Positions 37,381 through 45,754 of a stretch of 64,000 nucleotides of DNA are shown piece by piece (position 1 is the stretch's first letter; each line of letters opens with the position of its first letter). Source of the DNA: Trichomonas vaginalis G3 (lineage: Eukaryota; Parabasalia; Trichomonadida; Trichomonadidae). Both the position numbers and the translations under genes were made by a program. The DNA lies in NCBI RefSeq assembly GCF_026262505.1, contig NC_067207.1, positions 12,802,082 to 12,866,081 on the forward strand, given 5' to 3'. The notes under the pieces are model-generated. The model was not told where the DNA came from, searched no databases, and saw only the letters and a program-made list of their open reading frames with translations.

Positions 37381-38268
37381 TTAAAACAATGTTGGTCGTT
37401 CCCATGGAATATTTTTGACTTTAATGGTATTAGTCATGATATGAATCTCAAGGTATGAACGAGGAGAGATGAGAGACTTATATGCTTCCCAAATTTCTTC
37501 AAAAGGTAATGTTATACCTGACTGTTTCCAAATGAGTTCAATATCATAGCGTGAGAAACCTTGAAAGATAACGAAGTCAGTTATGAGACGTTTTATGTTT
37601 AAAGCTAAAAACCTCCATGTTTGCATAAGTATTGCTACAGTTAAATGGTAATGTCTGACTTTAGTAATGATATTAGCTAATGGTGAGTCTGGTTTTGACA
37701 CTAAACCTTTACCAGCGAAGTCGTCGCAAACGAGCAGAGTGTTTGAAGGATATTTTTTGAAGGGGTATTTTGAAAGTTTTGATAGAATGTAGTTTGTCAG
37801 TCGTTTCATATCGTAAACTCCTGAGTACTGACGTAAGTGGTGTTTGTCAATAATTCTTTCCATCTCCTCAGAAGTCTTTTGCATTCCTGACTGTATAAAT
37901 TCAACGATGGCATAATATTTCCTCTTACGTCGAATGTAACGTTGAAGAAATTCAATGAGTTCACTGTCTGGAACTTTAACGACAGAGGCTTGAACTTTTG
38001 ACATAAATGTTTTCGCTGTTGAATCCATAGAGTCTGAAGTTGCTGATATAATGATTTGGTCATAGTAAGAGTCGTTTCCTAAACGCTCTGTTATGAGTAT
38101 ATGACGAATTAAATTAAATGTCTTACCTGAACCCATCTTTCCACAATAGAAATAAACGCCATTTGAACAGAACTCATAGTCCTTACTGAAAGGAAGAATG
38201 AGAGAAGAGTTAAGTTTGTCTGTAGTTTCATTCATGTCTTCATCTACGTCATGTATTAAATGCTTCAT
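37381..38268 (-). CDS. A32-like packaging ATPase of inner Maverick (295 aa)
   Basis: Walker A GKMGSGKT (about 42-49) sits just after the strand GVYFYC. Walker B is LLVCDDFAG (about 178-186). A polar segment LTVAILMQTWR (about 210) occupies the sensor position. Intact from ATG 38266-38268. It is the DNA-packaging motor of the inner element, homologous to 13631-14458. It is divergent from 38285 with only 16 bases between start codons. Confidence 0.88.
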   Translation of the reverse strand: MKHLIHDVDEDMNETTDKLNSSLILPFSKDYEFCSNGVYFYCGKMGSGKTFNLIRHILITERLGNDSYYDQIIISATSDSMDSTAKTFMSKVQASVVKVPDSELIEFLQRYIRRKRKYYAIVEFIQSGMQKTSEEMERIIDKHHLRQYSGVYDMKRLTNYILSKLSKYPFKKYPSNTLLVCDDFAGKGLVSKPDSPLANIITKVRHYHLTVAILMQTWRFLALNIKRLITDFVIFQGFSRYDIELIWKQSGITLPFEEIWEAYKSLISPRSYLEIHIMTNTIKVKNIPWERPTLF

Positions 38269-38284
38269 TTTATCTCCATTAAAA

Positions 38285-38962
38285 ATGCAAGTCAGAAATA
38301 TTCAGAACATAGCACCGAGTCTAACTGACAAGAGTATAAAGATATACTATGAACACGTTATGATGAAACCAACCAAAATTCAAGAAAGTCAGTATACTTA
38401 TGAATATCCAAGGCACTGGGTAGAGTATGTAGGAGGTGAGAAAGCTATTGAAATCAGACAGGTTCGAAGTATTCCAGCAGGAAGAACAATATTATTGAAG
38501 AACTTTAATGTTTTGAGATATAATGATGAAACAAAGAAGCAAGATAGTTTTCCTGTTGCTGTGTATGTGAACCTAGACACAGGAGATGACATGAAAGTTT
38601 TTAACACAAAGCTTCAAACGGTAGTGAGAGAACAACTGACTGCGGAAGGACATCCATTACCTTCAGAAGTTACCATAGCATATAATTTTGAAACAAACTC
38701 AATAGATTTTAAAGTCATCTCTGCAAAGAAGTCAGGATTTACATTTAATGAAGCAGATGTATATTCGAATGAAAACTTCAAAGCTATTGCATGGTTAGAT
38801 AATGACGATTGCTTTAAGAAAATATTTAAATACAGTGACTCAACGATGTCAATAGATGACCTTCGTGGAATGTTACCATCGACGTTTACAGTTGAAGGCT
38901 CAGCAGGATTGCTTACAAATTGTCAATTGGTGGTATTTGGTCTCGTGAGAACATTGTTATAA
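38285..38962 (+). CDS. Maverick beta-rich protein, possible minor capsid protein (225 aa)
   Basis: ATG at 38285; the frame is open further upstream inside the ATPase gene but that part is not needed. Strand-rich: YEYPRHWVEYVGGEKAIEIRQ resembles the PTDWIVNINEEKYIG region of 21902-22759. It heads a compact plus-strand set of four genes up to 39902. A penton-like role is an inference from the paralogue group and from lying beside the ATPase. Confidence 0.5.
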   Translation: MQVRNIQNIAPSLTDKSIKIYYEHVMMKPTKIQESQYTYEYPRHWVEYVGGEKAIEIRQVRSIPAGRTILLKNFNVLRYNDETKKQDSFPVAVYVNLDTGDDMKVFNTKLQTVVREQLTAEGHPLPSEVTIAYNFETNSIDFKVISAKKSGFTFNEADVYSNENFKAIAWLDNDDCFKKIFKYSDSTMSIDDLRGMLPSTFTVEGSAGLLTNCQLVVFGLVRTLL

Positions 38963-38999
38963 AATCCAGTATAAGTGAATTTGCTGAAGAATCTATATT

Positions 39000-39164
39000 A
39001 TGTCTTTCAAACTACATGTATTCGCCGCCAAGCATTATAGTATAACAAACTTTGTCAGTAAGTTTAACATAAGACTTGTCGAACCTTCTTCAATGAAAGA
39101 TGTTGTGCTACCTAAAGATGGAAAGGATGGACTCATTATTGAAATGATTTTAATAGCATATTAA
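39000..39164 (+). CDS. very small Maverick protein (54 aa)
   Basis: ATG at 39000, stop TAA at 39162-39164 followed at once by the next ATG (TAAATG). The end (LPKDGKDGLIIEMILIAY) parallels the C-terminus of the outer gene 11519-11998 and of 21902-22759, so it may be the detached last strands of the preceding jelly-roll-like protein. Confidence 0.5.
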   Translation: MSFKLHVFAAKHYSITNFVSKFNIRLVEPSSMKDVVLPKDGKDGLIIEMILIAY

Positions 39165-39389
39165 ATGAGCTTGTTCTTGAAGGTCATTCATGATGAAATA
39201 ACTGTTGTAGAAGATGTTAGCAATTGTTCAGATATTTTGAAGCGTATAGATGAGATAAGAAATAAGTTAGATAGACCGCAAAGCGGTGAGGGCGAAGCCT
39301 GTGAGAACGCTTATGTTTCATTGACTTTCTCCAGTAACGAGAACTTTTATGAGATAATATTGAAGAGAGATGATTTTAATATGGTGTAA
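39165..39389 (+). CDS. small Maverick protein with hairpin-derived insert (74 aa)
   Basis: Begins directly after the TAA of the previous gene and ends directly before the next ATG. The coding sequence contains ACCGCAAAGCGGT (39275-39287) and GGCGAAGCC (39291-39299), two adjacent GC-rich hairpins, translated as RPQSGEGEAC. No known domain. Confidence 0.5.
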   Translation: MSLFLKVIHDEITVVEDVSNCSDILKRIDEIRNKLDRPQSGEGEACENAYVSLTFSSNENFYEIILKRDDFNMV

Positions 39390-39902
39390 ATGGTAGCTTG
39401 GGCAGCTTTAGGCGCAATGGGAACAAAAGCATTAGCATTTGGAGCAAAAGCACTTGGAGCTTATGACGCAGTAAATAAAATGAGTGGAGGAAGGGTTTCG
39501 AAGACATTAGATGCAAATAAAGGGAAGATTGGAGGCTGGGTTGCAAAGAAGTTAAGATTAAATAAAATAGGGCTCATAAATAAAGCATCCAATTTGGTTG
39601 CGACTGAGTCAGAAAATGCTTTAGGAAAGGACGATGAGTTTGCAAAACACGCAAAAGACTTTAATGACCAGATGAAAGGTGAAACAATGCATTTAAATAG
39701 AGTCGATGGAACTCTTCCTCCATCAGTAGTTCTTCCGTATGGTCCCTATGGAATGTATGGAAACCCTTACGAAAGACCATTTAACCCATTGACTGGTGGA
39801 AGTAACTGGTATCATTACGGCCGAAGAAGAAAGACAGTCAAGTTGGAGACAGACGTGAAGAAAGCAACTAAAAAGAAACCAAGGAAGAGAGTTATAAAGT
39901 AA
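39390..39902 (+). CDS. Maverick protein with hydrophobic N-terminus and basic tail (170 aa)
   Basis: ATG at 39390 follows a TAA without spacer. An Ala/Gly-rich hydrophobic N-terminus (AALGAMGTKALAFGAKALG), an amphipathic basic region (GGWVAKKLRLNKIG), a Pro/Tyr/Gly-rich loop (YGPYGMYGNPYERPF) and a basic C-terminus (KKPRKR). This layout fits a minor core or membrane-acting capsid protein like adenovirus pVI or pX in composition; no homology is shown. Confidence 0.55.
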   Translation: MVAWAALGAMGTKALAFGAKALGAYDAVNKMSGGRVSKTLDANKGKIGGWVAKKLRLNKIGLINKASNLVATESENALGKDDEFAKHAKDFNDQMKGETMHLNRVDGTLPPSVVLPYGPYGMYGNPYERPFNPLTGGSNWYHYGRRRKTVKLETDVKKATKKKPRKRVIK

Positions 39903-39919
39903 TGAATTCAAGGGGAAAA

Positions 39920-40593
39920 TAGGGTGAAAAACAGGTGAAAAAAGAGGTGAGATCTCACCGCTTCACCTAAATTTATTTTTGCGCTATGTTTTCATACGTG
40001 TGAGGGTGGTGATATCATTAATTTTTAAGTTTATTTTTTATTTTATTTTTAAGTTTATTTTTATATAAATGACGAAAACTATTGAGATAACAAACTACAA
40101 CGGTCATGAGTTCAAGAATTTGTTCTTCGTTCCTCGTGAAAATACATTCTATCAGATACGAGGGAGAAAGGGTAAAGTTAGTTTGAGCGTTTATGACTAC
40201 AAGCATAATGGAAAGTTTATACAAGCATACGATACAAACGGTAAACGTGTTTCATTAGCTTTGTCAAAACTTACAGGTATAAACTATGACAGTGATTTTG
40301 ACCTATATGAAGAAGAAAGTGAGTCAGAAGATTATGAGCTGTTATGTGAAGCACAGCAATGGGAAGCGCTGCAATACTTTTGTAAGTGAGAACGTTTATT
40401 TTTACAGTAGTGAAGTCGTTTGTGAAAACATTAGTGAGGTGAAGTGGTTGGTGGCTTTGTAAATATTTAAGGTTAAGTTAGTGTTGTCGTTGTGTTGTAA
40501 AATATATGTTAACGGTTTCGTAAAGTGTCAAATTCACATATCAGGGGTAAGGAGACGCGCAGTGCCTCAGTACCCATGATATGTATACTAACT
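39920..40593 (-). repeat. right terminal inverted repeat of inner Maverick (674 bp)
   Basis: Inverse of 18068-18742. It contains a GGTGAGATCTCACC palindrome (39946-39959) and the second copy of the 106-aa gene. Confidence 0.93.
40069..40389 (+). CDS. terminal-repeat-encoded protein, right copy (106 aa)
   Basis: Protein identical to that at 18272-18592. It reads outward toward the right end from an ATG preceded by TTTATTTTTATATAA. Its promoter and whole gene are inside the repeat, so both copies should be expressed alike. Confidence 0.75.
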   Translation: MTKTIEITNYNGHEFKNLFFVPRENTFYQIRGRKGKVSLSVYDYKHNGKFIQAYDTNGKRVSLALSKLTGINYDSDFDLYEEESESEDYELLCEAQQWEALQYFCK

Positions 40594-40607
40594 TTATTTA
40601 ATGATAA

Positions 40608-40976
40608 ATGAAACCGATTTTAAAAATAAATGAAACAGAGGAGGAAGAAATAAATGAAAGTGAAAATGTTCAACAAAAAATAAACGTTGTTAAACCAATT
40701 ACTGAAATAAAAATTTTTTCATCTGTTGAAGAATTTAATGACTATTATGCTAATAATAAAAAATTATTTGAAGAATTGACAACATGTAAATTGAATAAAA
40801 TGTTTAAAGTTGATGGATTCAAAATTTCAAAAATAAAAGGAGTGGTTAGTTTGAAATCTATTCCTCAATCAAGAATCACCTCATTAATGAAAATAGATGA
40901 TTTAACAAAAAGAATAGAAGAGATTGAAGAAAGAATGAATCAAATAATTGATTTCATAAATTCAAATAATCATTAG
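40608..40976 (+). CDS. outer Maverick small protein with coiled-coil tail (122 aa)
   Basis: ATG at 40608, only 14 bases from the end of the inner Maverick, which has therefore replaced its upstream region. Acidic start, then LNKMFKVDGFKISKIKG (about 63-79), then a coiled coil (LTKRIEEIEERMNQIIDF). The motif-plus-coil layout resembles the inner gene 18788-19024. It is convergent with 40981-41454, four bases apart. Confidence 0.6.
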   Translation: MKPILKINETEEEEINESENVQQKINVVKPITEIKIFSSVEEFNDYYANNKKLFEELTTCKLNKMFKVDGFKISKIKGVVSLKSIPQSRITSLMKIDDLTKRIEEIEERMNQIIDFINSNNH

Positions 40977-40980
40977 TTTC

Positions 40981-41454
40981 TTAAAGTTCAATGTTGAACT
41001 CATCAAATTCTTCTTCATCATTACCATTACCTTTAGCGAGTTTATTTACTCTTTCAACTTTATCTTTTGATAGTCTTTCGTTTAATTTTTTCTGAAGTTT
41101 TTCGTTACCAAGTTCTAAAATTTTACATGGATGATATTTAAACCCGTTAAATTCTTTTTCCTCAGTTTTAATCATTAATCTACAAAGAACTTTAGTGAGG
41201 TGGTTTTGTTGTTTAAACCATTTATCCTTAATATTTGTTATAAATTCAATATCCGGAATTAATTCCCAAATTTTTGAATTTTCGATTAATTTACCATCAA
41301 ATGCAAAAGCAATAGGTTTAATATTAAACTTACCTTTATAAAATAAACTTTGTATGCAATCATCAAAATAAACGTCTACTTGTTTAACCTGGGTGAGAAT
41401 TGGTGAAAGTTTATCCATTAATTGATTCACAGTCACGAATTTTGATTCACTCAT
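40981..41454 (-). CDS. conserved Maverick protein, outer copy (157 aa)
   Basis: Homologue of 26821-27294 (see the KFNIKPIAFAFDGK, ITNIKDKWF and KYHPCKILEL segments), same length, with an acidic end (NDEEEFDEF). The frame is intact although the element is otherwise damaged. In the outer element it sits at the far right end, whereas its homologue in the inner element is beside PolB. Confidence 0.65.
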   Translation of the reverse strand: MSESKFVTVNQLMDKLSPILTQVKQVDVYFDDCIQSLFYKGKFNIKPIAFAFDGKLIENSKIWELIPDIEFITNIKDKWFKQQNHLTKVLCRLMIKTEEKEFNGFKYHPCKILELGNEKLQKKLNERLSKDKVERVNKLAKGNGNDEEEFDEFNIEL

Positions 41455-41480
41455 TTCTTACGAATTAAAAAAATAAATTA

Positions 41481-42750
41481 CCCAGATTTTCCTTACTTTT
41501 ACCACCCCTCTAAAGCTGGGGACACCGCCTATCGTTGGGAGTAGCTATTAAATAGAACCACCAAGGGTATTTTTCGAACTGTTGGTGTAGTGTAGTGGAA
41601 ACATCTGACATAATGATTCGTTATGCCAAGGTTTGATTCCCATTTAGCTAATTTTTTTCTTTTTTGGATCATGAATTTTTTTTTGGGTCACTATAAGATT
41701 TGTTTCATGTTCTAAATCTGCTGCATATGTAATCTATTTTTATTTACCTATTTTTTAAAAATCTATTGGATTGCCAAATTTGAATATATTTAAAATCATA
41801 AAAATCCAAAAAAACTATAAATATATGTTTTATACATAGTGCCGATACTCAAATATCAGATTACTTAGATCCATGAATAATATCCGAATTTTTTTTCTTA
41901 AAATTAAACTTCAAAACTTCTTGCAATCTTATTCTTAATCAATTGTAAATTTTTAAAACCATTTTTTAAAATAATTTTGCGTAAATTTTATTCTCATGTT
42001 GTTTTAATCGAAAATTGATACATTTTCAAAAAAATAATATTGACTTATGAAATTCATTTTTAAGGTGAAATAGTATTGTTTTTATTAAAGTATATGAATA
42101 ATATATAAAAAATTAATGAATAATATAAGCAGATTTTTAGTTTACAAAACAAATATGAGCAATGCAATTTCAAACTTTTGCTGGCAATTTCGATATTGCT
42201 CAAGTTTGTAGTATTTGTGATACCTATAACATCGGCTTAATCAAAATTCGATTTTTCTTATGAGTTATTGAGAAAATTTGATTGCAATGAGAAGGATTTC
42301 GACGTTTTTGATAAACTAAGAGCTGAGCTTTAGGGGTTCAGTTCATTTATGGCTGTAGTTTGATGCGTAGATCTCTTTTTTATTGTAAATTCTTTCAGCA
42401 TGGAGATCGAGAATGAATCTTTTGAGAACTTTATGAGTTTTTACACCCGTAAAGAGGTCCTTCGAGGAAAGATAGTCCAGACTACATGAAGATGTGGGTT
42501 AACCAAAAAAATCCGATGGTTTCCCCATATTCATGTAGATCTTCGAAAAAATGAGCACCAAAAAAGCCAAAAAAATAGGCTTTTTATTGGATTTGTACAC
42601 TAGATCAATAATCTATTTAGGATCTGACACTCTTTTTAGCCAGAGATATGAGGTCCTTTCTAGGAAAACGATCTATTCATCCATAAAAAAATGAATTATC
42701 GTTTTCCCCAGAAATTACATGGGGAGTGGTAAAAGTAAGGAAAATCTGGG
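41481..42750. mobile_element. 1,270-bp noncoding element with 25-bp inverted ends and TA duplication
   Basis: Both ends read CCCAGATTTTCCTTACTTTT then ACCAC as inverted repeats, flanked by TA at 41479-41480 and 42751-42752. Removing the element and one TA restores the terminal repeat of the outer Maverick, which continues at 41466-41478. It has no open frame over 60 codons that I would support, and contains a tRNA-like segment. The TA duplication fits a non-autonomous Tc1/mariner-type element, although its ends are unlike Tvmar1. Confidence 0.85.
41581..41655 (+). other. tRNA-like segment (A and B box) in the 1,270-bp element
   Basis: A box TAGTGTAGTGG followed by a possible 4-bp D stem, a hairpin CATAA-TGATTCG-TTATG, and a B box GGTTTGATTCC. 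The acceptor stem does not pair and the T stem is poor, so it is not a working tRNA as read. It could be a pol III promoter or a tRNA-derived part. Confidence 0.4.
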
Positions 42751-42932
42751 TATTCAAAAATGTAAGACATGAATTTTTAAATCATGATTTACTTCAAAAC
42801 GTAAGAATAAAAAGCGTAAGAATCATACATTTATTTTATCGATTGTATGAAAATTACTTACAAAATCGGTCAATATTGTGTGAATTCTTACGATTACAAA
42901 AAAAGTCACTAAACCCTTCATACCCTACTACT
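42751..42932 (-). repeat. right terminal inverted repeat of outer Maverick (182 bp, outer part)
   Basis: Inverse of 5852-6033 with no difference that I found. Its inner 13 bases were separated by the 1,270-bp element and now lie at 41466-41478. Confidence 0.92.
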
Positions 42933-42938
42933 GATTGT

Positions 42939-45729
42939 GAGAATCATACGTTAAGAAGATTTAATGTACATCAAAATATTTGCATTATGGATTCCAATCT
43001 TAATTAAATAAAAAAAGAACTTTTCCTAAGATTATATTTTTATATCAAAGATTAAATAGAGCACTGTCAACTTTAATATAAGAATAAAAAATCATATTTT
43101 CTCATTGAGTTTTTCTTATCCGATAGAAATTTTGAGTCCAAACACTAGGAAGATTTCAATTAATCGTCTTTCAGAAGCTAGGAGATCTTTGATAATTTGT
43201 TGTTAATTAAATATACTTGATTCATTCTCGGCCATGGAGAAATTGTAATCCAGATCTATGCGTGTATCTTTGGACATATAAAGTCGATCGTTTTTTCCTA
43301 TAAAAAAATCTGCCTCCTAGAATTTTGGTTTTTTCCCCTCAAAATTTGGCAAATCTGGTAGACTTGGGTATACCCCCATCCATAAAAGCTCACATTTCTG
43401 ACACCTAAGTGTCAAATGAGCTTAAGGCGCTGGACTTCTTTAAGGTCCTTACTTGTCCTTCAAGCTAATGAATCAGTATCCAAAGTGGTACTAATTCATA
43501 TGGTTATTCAAGAAACTTCGGAGAAATAATTTAGATAATTTCACAAAAACTCAAGAATTTCCTTTCAAATCAGCAACACACCTCTTGTTCCAGAAACAAA
43601 TATTATTCCTAGCATCAGATCTTGATTTATGTTGGTAGTTGAAATTTCGAAATACAAAACCAGAGTTTTCGAACTGTTACTACATAAATAACTTTTTTTC
43701 CATGAAAAAATGTCATTTCTGTTGTTGCTGCTCGAAAATGAAACTCTTGATTCAAATTTTATATTAAAATTACCAAAATCAAAAAACATCGAGTTAAGCA
43801 TATTATCAAGGATAATCTTTAATACTCCAAGATATCAAACTTAACAGACATGAAATTTTTATAAATTATTGTAATTTTTACCTTTTTGAAATGGATTAAA
43901 CAATTGTTTCTATAATCATTTATTTACCTATTCTTTTTACATCTTATTGATATGATTGTTTCATAACTTTTCAGATTTAATTACACAATTTCGATCTGAA
44001 TTTCAACCCCATATAATGACTCAGGCTATCTTATATAATTTTTCCAACTACATATTAGTTTTAAATATAACCTATATGGTTTCATGCAAATTAATGTTTA
44101 ATTTTTTAAATTTAATTTCAAATTTTTTTTTAGCTTTTTGCACTTAATAATAGTGCTTTAGATAAATTAAATCCTATTGGCAGATTTCATTTTTGTTTTT
44201 GTCAAACTTTTACGATTAAAAAATCAATTTATAGTGATTTTTTACAAAATTTTTAAATAACCGCTAAAAAAAATTTAAATTTTCTTCTGTGTCCTTGACC
44301 ACTTCACATTTTTGGTATCCTTTTATTGATTTGAATTTTTTTTTGGAGTGACATCAACACAAGAAAATAAGAAATATCGATGCCTCAATGTAGTACTAAA
44401 CACACAGATGCAAACATCATACGAAAAACAAAAACTTATTCCAACATTACCAAATCTTTCAACAAACTAAGAATAAATACGCAATAATAACATACCAAAC
44501 GATTACACATATACAAGATTATATATAAACAACTCACAAACCATTACTTAAACGAAGACAGAAAGGAAATTCAAACAGATTACAAAAAGGAAGACCTGAA
44601 GAAAGACTGAAACACAAGGAAAGTGATAGAAAAGCAAGTAGAAGACAAGACCAGCTAAAGAAGTACAGAAGAGAGAAAAAGTTCGATACGACTGGAAGAT
44701 TAATTCACTGTTTCTCAGTCTCCTAGCCAAGTTGAAGACTCAGAACAAACACTACAAGTATGTTGATTATGTATTATATCTACTTATATGGTTGTTATAG
44801 GAATAAAATCTTTTTTTATGCTTTAAATTTAACTTTTTTTATCCTCATTGAATGTCAAAAATTTTTGAATAGTTTACACTTTTTGGCGGGCTTACATTTT
44901 TTCTTTTATTTCTTGTTAAATAAAATTAGCATCTAATAACAAATTAATTTTTCATATAATATGGATTTTTTTTGTTATCCTAGAATTTGACAGCTTACAA
45001 AATATGCTTATTTTTATGATATTTAGAATGCTCATTAGATGAACAATCTATATTCCCAATATCAGAGAATTTTTGTTTTTCTCACCTTTCTGACATAGGA
45101 AAAGGGTAAATTTTTAGCAAAAAACGATTGACTTTAAATTAAAATTAATTTTCTACTGAATAATCGTGATCTTTGATGCAACATACAGGCTTCAATCAAA
45201 TGGATTACACATATGGCACAAATCTATGATTATTTTCCATACTTTTTATTTGATTTATAAATATTTTCGTATCGATTTTAAATTTTATCAATCTCCTTTA
45301 ATATATGATTTCTTCTGCAAATTAAATTCACATATGATATTGTTTCACATGAAAATTTTTCATTTGAATGAAGATTTTTTATGGGGAAAAGATTAAATTA
45401 TATAATATCATATGATATTTATTCTTTATAAAATTCAATTGTTCTCAAATATTAAATTCATTTTTTCCGTCTTTACAATTCCAATTTGTATAGCTGTTAA
45501 ATAAAGAAGAAAATTCAATAATTTTTTCGTATCAATGTAAAGCGTGAAAATATTTTCCTCTCAATTTGATTATTTTGTTGCTTATAGATTCAACTAATAT
45601 TGTTAATCATATTATTCACCCTCGATTCTGATTACAAAAAATAATTGATAACAACAGACCATCGTCGAATTAATACTAATTTAACAATTTAGATCATTAT
45701 TACGTATTAATAATTTTTTTGCCAAAAGT
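42939..45729. other. 2.8-kb gene-poor stretch
   Basis: Very AT-rich and full of stops. A patch at about 44540-44720 is purine-rich on the plus strand with a 60-codon frame lacking an ATG (ends with HCFSVS-type residues); it may be a relic. No RNA gene or intact repeat was recognised. Confidence 0.55.
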
Positions 45730-45734
45730 TCACA
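45730..45734 (+). promoter_or_regulatory. initiator TCACA for the pseudokinase gene
   Basis: Fits TCA(C/T)(A/T), with the A 23 bases upstream of the ATG at 45755. Confidence 0.5.
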
Positions 45735-45754
45735 ATTTTTCAATATTCAAAAAA

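Larger units (their letters stand above)
18068..40593. mobile_element. inner Maverick/Polinton element (22,526 bp), largely intact
   Basis: Begins AGTTAGTATAC and ends with its inverse. It is flanked by TTATT at 18063-18067 and 40594-40598. The terminal repeats of 675 and 674 bp differ by a single T that I can find, so the insertion is recent. It encodes a protein-primed PolB, packaging ATPase, major capsid protein, integrase, a long fibre and about fifteen small proteins. It inserted 14 bases upstream of the ATG of an outer Maverick gene (40608). No adenain-like protease is recognisable. Confidence 0.95.
5852..42932. mobile_element. outer Maverick/Polinton element, defective, containing nested insertions
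   Basis: The element starts AGTAGTAGGG and ends with its inverse. It is flanked by the 6-bp direct repeat GATTGT (5846-5851 and 42933-42938), as expected for Maverick integration (5-6 bp). Its 182-bp terminal repeats look identical. It contains a protein-primed PolB, an FtsK/HerA-type packaging ATPase and a major capsid gene. Removing the inner Maverick, two mariners, the 1,270-bp element and their target duplications leaves about 10.7 kb. No retroviral-type integrase or adenain-like protease is recognisable. PolB and the capsid gene are broken, so the copy is not autonomous. The gene order is plus-strand polymerase genes on the left and minus-strand structural genes in the middle. Confidence 0.93.

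Noticed and set aside
37190-37384. 64-codon frame overlapping the 83-aa gene
   Set aside because: It may be a frameshifted continuation of 36991-37242 but lacks its own upstream motif; not called separately.
44548-44730. 60-codon minus-strand hydrophobic frame
   Set aside because: Antisense of a purine-rich patch; no start context or domain on either strand.
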